This document shows, in pieces, positions 7,515-12,153 of a DNA stretch of 12,153 bases. Positions within the stretch are counted from its first letter, which is position 1; every line of letters starts with the position of its first letter. Both the position numbers and the translations under genes were made by a program. Source of the stretch: Actinomycetota bacterium (lineage in GTDB: Bacteria; Actinomycetota; Thermoleophilia; Gaiellales; Gaiellaceae). The stretch lies in assembly GCA_005885085.1 (NCBI GenBank), contig VAXY01000021.1:1-12153 (forward strand), given 5' to 3'. A model generated the notes under the pieces. The model ran no database searches. It was not told the origin of the DNA and worked only from the letters and a program-made list of their open reading frames with translations.

Positions 7515-7796
7515 CTACTGCTCGAGGACGCGCGAGGCCTTCGCGATCCCGCGCGAGACGAGATACGCGACGGTGATCGCCGTGAAAGCGGTCACCCAGC
7601 CGTTCACGTTGTAGGCGTCGCTCGCAAGGGCGATGATCGCCAGCAGGATCATCGCGAGGATGTAGACGACCAGCTCGGCGTTCCCCGGTGTCGGCATCAG
7701 GGCGTTGAGGTTGAAGTTGACATTCGGCCCAATGCCCGGGCCGCCGTAGCCACCGGACTGCGACGGCGGAGGTTGCTCCGGAGGTGTGGTCGACAT
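7515..7796 (-). CDS. Small two-helix membrane protein of unknown function
   Basis: This 93-residue protein has a Pro/Gln/Gly-rich, disordered-looking N-terminus (1-25), an Asn-rich segment NVNFNLNALMP at 25-35, and two hydrophobic helices at about 42-58 and 67-82, ending in a short basic tail. I know of no function. Topology is probably a hairpin in the cytoplasmic membrane with both ends in the cytosol. The ATG at 7796 is well supported by a strong Shine-Dalgarno, AAAGGAG, at 7808-7802, five bases upstream. The start lies 14 bases after the stop of the VOC gene on the same strand, so the two form an operon. The same frame stays open far upstream to about 8816, but that part is antisense or out of frame to real genes and is not coding. 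Confidence 0.75.
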   Translation of the reverse strand: MSTTPPEQPPPSQSGGYGGPGIGPNVNFNLNALMPTPGNAELVVYILAMILLAIIALASDAYNVNGWVTAFTAITVAYLVSRGIAKASRVLEQ

Positions 7797-7810
7797 GCTC
7801 GCTCCTTTCG
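7797..7810 (-). promoter_or_regulatory. Strong Shine-Dalgarno deciding the small membrane-protein start
   Basis: AAAGGAG (minus strand, 7808-7802) lies five bases before the ATG at 7796 and fills the gap after the VOC stop. It is the clearest ribosome binding site in the window and contrasts with the Shine-Dalgarno-less purL and purM starts. Confidence 0.75.
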
Positions 7811-8230
7811 CTAGGCCGCGGTGAGGCCTGGGACATGGACGATCTCCAGCTTCAGACCGTCGGGATCGAAGAAGAACACCGCGTAATACCCCGGCAGGTA
7901 GGTGTATTCCTGCGGCTCGCTCTCGAGCTCGACGCCCTGGGTGCGCAGCCACGCGGCGCGCTCGTCCACCTCGTTGCGGGAATCTGCCTCGAACGCAAGG
8001 TGGTGCAGGCCGACGCGATAACGGTCGTACCGACCGGCTTCCGACTGCGCCTCGCGAAGGCCGATTGCGGTGCCCGGCCCGCCGAGATACCAGATCGTCT
8101 CGCCGCGTTCGCCCTCCACCTCGGAGACGGTGTGGTAGCCCAGCGCGCCCAGCAGCTCCGAGTAGAACGGCAGGCTGCGCTCGATCGAGGAGACGACCAG
8201 ATCGACGTGGTGGACGCCCGTTGAGCGCAC
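7811..8230 (-). CDS. VOC-superfamily (glyoxalase/bleomycin resistance/dioxygenase) protein
   Basis: This 139-residue single-module VOC protein has two beta-alpha-beta-beta-beta halves. The first opens with GVHHVDLVV (5-13) followed by SIERSLPFYSELLGALGY; the second opens with GLHHLAFEA (74-82) and ends with FFDPDGLKLEIVHVP (120-134). His8, His77 and Glu129 sit where VOC enzymes place their metal ligands, so a divalent-metal enzyme is likely, such as a lyase, isomerase or dioxygenase. The reaction cannot be read from sequence, and glyoxalase I is only one possibility. The GTG start is preceded by GAAGG about ten bases upstream. It is the first gene of a two-gene unit with the small membrane protein. 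The 144-base gap upstream, to the CtaG-like gene, carries hairpins and a tiny possible upstream ORF. Confidence 0.88.
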   Translation of the reverse strand: MRSTGVHHVDLVVSSIERSLPFYSELLGALGYHTVSEVEGERGETIWYLGGPGTAIGLREAQSEAGRYDRYRVGLHHLAFEADSRNEVDERAAWLRTQGVELESEPQEYTYLPGYYAVFFFDPDGLKLEIVHVPGLTAA

Positions 8231-8280
8231 GGCTGGCGCCTTCGGGGTTCAGCGCGGCGGCACCATCTCCTGCGCCCTCA

Positions 8281-8324
8281 TCGCGAGCTTCGCTCGCTCC
8301 CACGGGGGAAACGATGTTTCGCCG
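8281..8324. other. Hairpin-rich spacer between the CtaG-like and VOC genes
   Basis: Two short hairpins lie here: GCGAGC/GCTCGC around a TTC loop at 8283-8297, and GAAAC/GTTTC around GAT at 8308-8320, flanked by G- and C-runs. The second begins GGGGGAAAC and resembles a decayed relative of the 22-base palindrome. It could attenuate or end the CtaG-like transcript. No T-run is seen. Confidence 0.35.
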
Positions 8325-8374
8325 TGCGCCCCCTTCTTGCTGACTTGGACGCCACACGCGCCGCCGCGCGCCTG

Positions 8375-9295
8375 TCACGGCGACGCGTGCGGGGTGCGAG
8401 CGGGGGAACCTCCCGGTTCCCCCGGGGCCCCCTCCGCTCGGGCGACCTCGCCCAGCGAGCTCGCCCTCCCATAGCGGACCGCCCGCTTGACGGCGCGTGG
8501 ATCGAGCCCGCGCTCGAGCAGTTGCTGCCTCAGCTCGCCCTCGCTCGCCATCCGCAGGAAGAGCCACGCCAGCGCGACGAGGGTGACGACCGAGCCTTCG
8601 ATCATCATCACCGCACCGGCAACGCCCTGATCCTCGAGCGCAGAGAGCCCCCAGAGCCGGTTCTGGTGCTGGTAGACGGCGTAGAAGACGCTGCCGGACC
8701 AGAAGAAGACGTTGCCGAGCACCGTCTCGACGGCGCGCACCGCGGCGATGTACGCCAGCTTCGCGCCGGTGCCGAACCATTCCGGCGCCGGCAGCGTCTC
8801 CAGCACCGGCAGCCACATGATCGTGCCGCCGGTGAAGAAGCAGAAGTGCTCCAGGGCATGCACCGAGTCGTGCCGAACGGCCGCGTCGTACAGATATGGG
8901 AGGTGCCAGGCGTAGAGGTCGAGGGCCCAGAGCGGTAGCGCGACGAACGGGTGGGCCAGGAAGCGCAGCCTGTGCATCACGGCCAGCGCCGGGCGCAGGA
9001 TCGGGCCCGTCAGCCCGGCGAGCAGCGCGAGCGGAGCGAGATCCCCGAGCAGCACGTGCTGCACCATGTGGAAGGAGAACATCCGCTCGCCGAGCGCGTG
9101 CACCGGCGACACCAATGCGACGAGCAGCGTGAGGATGCCGAGCGCGAACAGCGCGACGCGCCAGCGTGGCACGGGCGTGCCGCGGTCGCGCAGCGTCAGG
9201 ACGCGGCGCGCGTAGAAGGCGGCGGCGGCCAGCGTCGGAACGATCTGGAGCGGGTCGAGCGTCCAGCTCGTGTTGGGCTGCAGGTGCGCGATCAT
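8375..9295 (-). CDS. CtaG-like cytochrome c oxidase (caa3-type) assembly membrane protein
   Basis: This 306-residue polytopic membrane protein (about seven helices) matches the caa3_CtaG family, which in Bacillus is needed for copper-dependent assembly of the cytochrome caa3 oxidase. Visible landmarks are SPVHALGERMFSFHMVQHVLL, followed by LYAWHLPYLYDAAV and VHALEHFCFFTGG. The conserved histidines in the helices (FHMVQH, WHLP, LEHF) are the likely metal- or heme-related residues. ATG at 9295 is used here; ATG at 9316 is an in-frame alternative, preceded by AGGTGG, which would overlap the divergent VOC gene by 15 bases. The last 18 or so residues (GAPGEPGGSPARTPHASP) are low-complexity and are partly encoded by the palindromic repeat at 8402-8423, so the natural C-terminus may have been extended or replaced by it. 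No other oxidase genes are in the window. Confidence 0.88.
   Translation of the reverse strand: MIAHLQPNTSWTLDPLQIVPTLAAAAFYARRVLTLRDRGTPVPRWRVALFALGILTLLVALVSPVHALGERMFSFHMVQHVLLGDLAPLALLAGLTGPILRPALAVMHRLRFLAHPFVALPLWALDLYAWHLPYLYDAAVRHDSVHALEHFCFFTGGTIMWLPVLETLPAPEWFGTGAKLAYIAAVRAVETVLGNVFFWSGSVFYAVYQHQNRLWGLSALEDQGVAGAVMMIEGSVVTLVALAWLFLRMASEGELRQQLLERGLDPRAVKRAVRYGRASSLGEVARAEGAPGEPGGSPARTPHASP
8402..8423 (-). repeat. Palindromic 22-base repeat, copy 2, inside the 3' end of the CtaG-like gene
   Basis: This is the exact reverse complement of 7478-7499, with stem GGGGGAACC/GGTTCCCCC and loop TCCC on the plus strand. It is read in frame as part of the CtaG-like protein's tail (PGEPGGSP). 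The two copies flank the VOC/small-membrane-protein pair in opposite orientation. Confidence 0.65.
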
Positions 9296-9301
9296 GTCGA
9301 G

Positions 9302-9913
9302 GTGCACCTCTTTCATTACCACCTGGTCACGAGCAAGGTGCGCGAGGTCGAGGCACGGTACCTGGGCAAGCTCGGCTTCACGCTCGTCGCCCGTCACGGT
9401 CGGATCGGCGAGGAGACCACGTCGTTCGAGTCGGGCTACGGCTGGGAGGACCTCGACCGGATGGGCTTCAAGCTGCGTCTATCGGAGATCGAGCGGGGCG
9501 CCGTGAATGTCGTCGTCCAGCCCGGCCAATGGGAGTTGCCGCGCGTCGACCACCTCGGGTTCGCGCTCGACGAAGAGGACTTCGTCGCGACGCTGGCGCG
9601 CGCGGAGGTGCGCGAGCTCCGCGTGCAGGAGCACGGCGGCCGCCGGACGTTCGTCTCGACGAACGCCGGTTACCGGCTGGAGCTGCACCCGCCGCGCGAC
9701 TGGCTGGACGATCTCTTGGCGGGCTCGCCCGAGCTACATCTGGCCGAGCTGCATCTGCGCGCGGACGACCCGGAGCTGAAGGCGTCGACACTCGGCGAGC
9801 TGCTGGCGGCTCCGTACACGCACGACAGCGTGATGCTCGGAGACACGCTCGTGCGGTTCGTTCCGGACGGGCCACAGGGACGTCCGCAGTTGCACGCAGA
9901 GCTGTTCGTTTAA
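9302..9913 (+). CDS. VOC-fold protein of a second type
   Basis: With the GTG start at 9302 the protein has 203 residues and begins MHLFHYHLVTSKVREVEARY, running straight into LGKLGFTLVARHGRIGEE. A second half opens with PRVDHLGFAL (about 80-89) and closes with AGYRLELHPP (about 122-131). This gives the two VOC half-modules, with candidate metal ligands among H5/H7, the His of VDHL and the Glu of LELH. About 70 further residues follow, including HLAELHLRADDPEL, which may be a partial third half-module. The reaction is unknown. The same frame is open back to 8951, but that part is antisense to the CtaG-like gene, and homologous VOC proteins begin at the LFHYHLVTS stretch. The start is only six bases from the divergent CtaG-like ATG. 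The next gene begins 36 bases downstream on the same strand. Confidence 0.8.
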   Translation: MHLFHYHLVTSKVREVEARYLGKLGFTLVARHGRIGEETTSFESGYGWEDLDRMGFKLRLSEIERGAVNVVVQPGQWELPRVDHLGFALDEEDFVATLARAEVRELRVQEHGGRRTFVSTNAGYRLELHPPRDWLDDLLAGSPELHLAELHLRADDPELKASTLGELLAAPYTHDSVMLGDTLVRFVPDGPQGRPQLHAELFV

Positions 9914-9949
9914 GCCGTCACCGAGTTTGCCACTGTCCGAAAGAGCGAA

Positions 9950-10411
9950 TTGACGACGCGCGCGCACGCCTGCATCCTCATTGTCGTGATTCGTTTCGTG
10001 CTCTTTGTGATCGCAAGCGCGTGCGTCGCCGCCGTGATCGCGGCGGTGCGCCCGGCGAGCGCCGCGGCGGGTTGGTGCTGGCCGAGCTGTTCCACGTACG
10101 GCCTGCTCGGAGCCGGGACGTCGACGTACAACGGCTGCTGGTATTCGATCGGCGAGGTCTGCAGCGGTTGGAGTTACTGGGGCACGAACGGCGTCGTGAA
10201 GACGTGCTATCCCGGCTGCGACTACTACGGGAACACGCGTGGGACGATTCTGTACGGCTTCGAGAACCGTGACCGCATCCGCGGCCGGTTCACCCTCCTG
10301 TCGAACAGGTTCTACATCCAGCCCTACGAGGTCGGCATGGGAGGCTACCTGCGTGCGCAGGTCGCGTGGTACTCAGGTCCGGCTTCGCAGATCAACGTGG
10401 CGGCAGGATGA
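9950..10411 (+). CDS. Small exported cysteine-rich protein, function unknown
   Basis: This 153-residue protein has a long hydrophobic signal region at about 10-33 and a likely cleavage near PASAAA (35-40). The mature N-terminal half is rich in Trp, Tyr and Gly and has six cysteines at 43, 47, 63, 71, 86 and 90, enough for three disulfides. The C-terminal half has none and looks beta-rich. I recognise no family. The TTG at 9950 gives a normal n-region with one Arg and one His, and an A/G-rich stretch (AAAGAG) lies a few bases upstream. GTG at 9986 is an alternative that would leave a shorter signal. Its stop overlaps the next gene's ATG by four bases (ATGA), so both exported proteins are made from one transcript and probably act together in the envelope or outside the cell. 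Confidence 0.75.
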   Translation: MTTRAHACILIVVIRFVLFVIASACVAAVIAAVRPASAAAGWCWPSCSTYGLLGAGTSTYNGCWYSIGEVCSGWSYWGTNGVVKTCYPGCDYYGNTRGTILYGFENRDRIRGRFTLLSNRFYIQPYEVGMGGYLRAQVAWYSGPASQINVAAG

Positions 10412-10980
10412 CGCGGCGCTTCGTCGTCGCGGCAGTCGCGCTTGTCGCGGTCGCCGCCGCGCTCGCGGCGATCGCGGCCACGCAAGGCGGCGCGTCGAAG
10501 CGCAGCAGTCTGGCACGGCTCTCGAACGACGGGCGAACGGTCACCCTCCAGCACGGCGTGATCGTCCGCGAGGCGCACCTCCAACGCGCGTCGCTGCTCG
10601 CCGTCCGCGGGCGCTTGGCCGTCTACCGGCTCGAAGGCCGCACCTCGACCTGTTTCGGGACCGGCGACTCAAATGACGTCGGTCAGGTCGGATCGGTCCA
10701 GTGTGCGCACGGTCCGTTTCCGACCGCGGGCTGGCCGGTCCTCGACCTTTCGATCTACGAAGGGGCGACGCACGGCCTCCGAGAGCTGTCCCTCTACCGG
10801 GTCGAGGGCATCGCTGCCGACGGTGTCACGGCCGTGGAATTCCTCCGGCCCGACGGGAGCGTGGCGCTGAAGGTGCCGGTCTCGGGCAACGTCTATTCCA
10901 CGACCGAGGTCCCGAGCGGCGCAATTGCAGGCGTCGCAGCCTTGGACAAGGCCGGCAAGGAGCTCTGGCGGTCACCCTAA
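10408..10980 (+). CDS. Exported or membrane-anchored protein, function unknown
   Basis: This 190-residue protein has an Arg-rich n-region (MTRRF) and an Ala/Val-rich hydrophobic stretch to about residue 25, either a signal peptide or an N-terminal anchor. The mature part is beta-rich with two cysteines, C82 and C99, positioned for one disulfide, and ends in PSGAIAGVAALDKAGKELWRSP. The repeated phrase pattern VEGIAADGVTAVEFLRPDGS (133-152) resembles a beta-strand motif seen in exported actinobacterial proteins, but no function is known to me. The ATG at 10408 overlaps the upstream stop (ATGA) and is preceded by GGCAGG. An in-frame ATG at 10366 would add 14 residues with no signal-like character and is less likely. 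Thirty-five bases separate its stop from purM. Confidence 0.77.
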   Translation: MTRRFVVAAVALVAVAAALAAIAATQGGASKRSSLARLSNDGRTVTLQHGVIVREAHLQRASLLAVRGRLAVYRLEGRTSTCFGTGDSNDVGQVGSVQCAHGPFPTAGWPVLDLSIYEGATHGLRELSLYRVEGIAADGVTAVEFLRPDGSVALKVPVSGNVYSTTEVPSGAIAGVAALDKAGKELWRSP

Positions 10981-10999
10981 AGTAGGTCTGCCGCGCGCT

Positions 11000-11015
11000 C
11001 TACACTCGTGCTCTC
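11000..11015 (+). promoter_or_regulatory. Candidate leaderless promoter of purM-purN
   Basis: CTACACTCG at 11000-11008 holds a TACACT -10-like hexamer (11001-11006), nine bases before the TTG start of purM. The same nine bases precede purL. No Shine-Dalgarno lies between the box and the start codon, and no clear -35 is seen. The box lies in the 35-base gap after the exported-protein gene, so purM need not depend on read-through. Confidence 0.5.
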
Positions 11016-11924
11016 TTGACCGGGAGCGCGAAGACGTACGAGGGAGCCGGCGTCTCGCTCGCGACAGCCGAGTCGATCGTCGAGCGGCTGCGTGCCGCCG
11101 TGGAATCGACCGGAGCCGAACGGTTCGGCGCGTTCGCAGGGCTCTACCCGCTCGACGAGCGCCGCTTGCTGGCGGCCTCGATGGACAGCGTCGGATCCAA
11201 GCTGGTGCTCGCGCGCCGCGCCGGCAGGCTGCGCTGGGCCGGCATGGATCTCGCGGCCCACTGCATCAACGACGTCCTCTGCAGCGGTGCCGAGCCCCTG
11301 TTCCTGCTCGACTACGTGGCCGCGAACCGGATCGACGGGGAACAGGTCGCCGAGCTCGTGGCCGGCGCCGCCGACGTCTGCCGCCACGCCGGCTGCGTCC
11401 TCGTCGGCGGCGAGACGGCCGAGCTGCCAGGGATCTACCAACCGGACGAGCTCGACTTCGCGGGAACCTGCGTGGGGATCGTCGACCGCGACCGTCTGAT
11501 CGACGGCTCGCGCTGCGAGGCGGGCGACGCCATCGTGGGCCTGCCGTCGAGCGGCCTCCACACGAACGGGTTCACGCTCGTCCGAACGCTCGTCGGGGAC
11601 GGAGAGTTCGACGCGGAGCTGCTGCTCGCGCCGCATCGCCTCTACGTGCACGAGGTACGCGAGCTTCGCGGCCACGCGGACGTTCGCGCCCTCGCCCACG
11701 TCACGGGGGGAGGCATCCTCGGCAATCTCTCGCGCGTGCTGCCGGCCGGGATCGAGGCGCGGATCGACTGGGAACGCTGGGAGCGTCCGCCCGTCTTTCG
11801 CTGGCTGGCCGACCGCGGCATAGCGGAGGACGAGCTGAGGCGCGTCTTCAACGTCGGCATCGGTCTGTGCGCGGTCGTGCCCGAGGCGCCTCCCGGGGCG
11901 CTCGTGATCGGAGAGCTCGCATGA
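11016..11924 (+). CDS. purM: Phosphoribosylformylglycinamidine cyclo-ligase (AIR synthetase)
   Basis: PurM uses ATP to close FGAM into aminoimidazole ribotide (AIR), step 5 of purine synthesis. Motifs in order: TYEGAGVSL at 7-15 (the standard N-terminal YxxAGV stretch), MDSVGSKL at 56-63 (family TDGVGTKL), HCINDVLCSGAEPLFLLDY at 82-100, GGETAELPG at 131-139, SSGLHTNGF at 178-186, HVTGGGILGNLSRVLP at 228-243 and FNVGIG at 278-283. The enzyme is 302 residues, against roughly 340-350 usually. It is short between the first ATP-domain landmarks and again near the end, where the helix that normally separates FNMGIGM from the final VIGE is almost absent. The TTG start at 11016 fits the family's N-terminus. 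The stop overlaps purN by four bases (ATGA). Confidence 0.95.
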   Translation: MTGSAKTYEGAGVSLATAESIVERLRAAVESTGAERFGAFAGLYPLDERRLLAASMDSVGSKLVLARRAGRLRWAGMDLAAHCINDVLCSGAEPLFLLDYVAANRIDGEQVAELVAGAADVCRHAGCVLVGGETAELPGIYQPDELDFAGTCVGIVDRDRLIDGSRCEAGDAIVGLPSSGLHTNGFTLVRTLVGDGEFDAELLLAPHRLYVHEVRELRGHADVRALAHVTGGGILGNLSRVLPAGIEARIDWERWERPPVFRWLADRGIAEDELRRVFNVGIGLCAVVPEAPPGALVIGELA

Positions 11925-12153
11925 TCGGCGTCCTCGTCTCCGGGGAGGGCACAAACTTGCAAGCGTTGATCGACGCGGGGCTGCCGATCGCGGCAGTGGC
12001 CTCGAACCGGGCCGGCGTGCCCGCGCTGCAGCGCGCAGACGCGGCCGGCATCCCCATGCGGGTCTTCGAGCTCGACCACTACGCCGACCGTGAGGTCCGC
12101 GACCGCGAGCTGGCCGACTGGCTGCAGCTGCGCGGAGTCGACCTCGTCGTCCT
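11921..12153 (+). CDS. purN: Phosphoribosylglycinamide formyltransferase, N-terminal part
   Basis: The first 77 residues are visible before the window ends. GVLVSGEGTNLQALIDA at 3-19 is the PurN phosphate-binding start (family consensus LVSGxGSNLQAL), followed by VASNRAGVPALQRADAAGIP at 27-46, the usual SNR..A.AL..A...GIP stretch. PurN transfers a formyl group from 10-formyl-tetrahydrofolate to GAR, step 3 of purine synthesis. The catalytic Asn-His-Asp residues lie beyond the edge. The ATG overlaps the purM stop by four bases, so translation is coupled. Glu at position 9 replaces the more common Asn or Arg in the glycine-rich loop. Confidence 0.93.
   Translation, partial: MIGVLVSGEGTNLQALIDAGLPIAAVASNRAGVPALQRADAAGIPMRVFELDHYADREVRDRELADWLQLRGVDLVV

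Noticed and set aside
7515..8816. Single 433-residue protein on the minus strand
   Set aside because: Only the last 93 codons are real, set by AAAGGAG and ATG at 7796; the rest overlaps the VOC and CtaG-like genes out of frame.
8951..9301. N-terminal extension of the second VOC protein
   Set aside because: This part is antisense to the CtaG-like membrane helices and is Gln/Arg/Glu-rich filler; the VOC fold starts at 9302.
10977..11954. 325-codon minus-strand frame covering purM
   Set aside because: Antisense to purM; its length is explained by GC bias.

Overview
The window is high-GC, densely packed bacterial DNA. Short gaps, frequent GTG/TTG starts, start/stop overlaps and strong G/C third-position bias suggest an actinobacterium. 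The gene content (AfsR/LuxR-type cyclase-ATPases, CtaG of the caa3 oxidase type, small secreted proteins ending in ASA-like cleavage sites) would fit a deep-branching class such as Thermoleophilia. That placement is inference only, because there is no rRNA in the window.

Layout. (1) Left edge, minus strand: a long protein with a class III nucleotidyl cyclase domain followed by an AAA/NB-ARC-like ATPase. It is cut off by the window edge at its C-terminus. An NTF2/SnoaL-like gene lies just upstream of it on the same strand. (2) 2300-4118: a secreted protein of unknown function on the plus strand, convergent with an EamA/DMT permease on the minus strand. (3) 4172-7452: purL-purF, translationally coupled and divergent from the permease. 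(4) 7515-9295, minus strand: a two-gene unit (VOC protein, then a small two-helix membrane protein) preceded by a CtaG-like oxidase assembly protein. (5) 9302-10980, plus strand: a second VOC protein, then two overlapping genes for exported proteins. (6) 11016 to the right edge: purM-purN, again start/stop coupled.

How the genes work together. PurF makes phosphoribosylamine, PurN formylates GAR, PurL makes FGAM and PurM closes the imidazole ring. The window therefore holds steps 1, 3, 4 and 5 of de novo IMP synthesis, split into two transcription units by about 3.5 kb of unrelated genes. No purS or purQ, the usual partners of small PurL, is present here.

The most interesting signals are regulatory and structural. 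A 9-base box (CTACACTCG) lies just upstream of both purL and purM, and both genes begin with TTGAC and lack a Shine-Dalgarno sequence, which points to paired leaderless promoters. An 8-bp inverted repeat spans both candidate -10 boxes in the eamA/purL divergent gap. A near-perfect palindromic 22-mer occurs twice in opposite orientation, once as a probable bidirectional terminator after purF and once inside the 3' end of the CtaG gene. PurL and PurM both look short in their C-terminal regions. The ctaG-like and second VOC genes have start codons only a few bases apart, head to head. I found no tRNA, rRNA, CRISPR array, transposase or phage gene.
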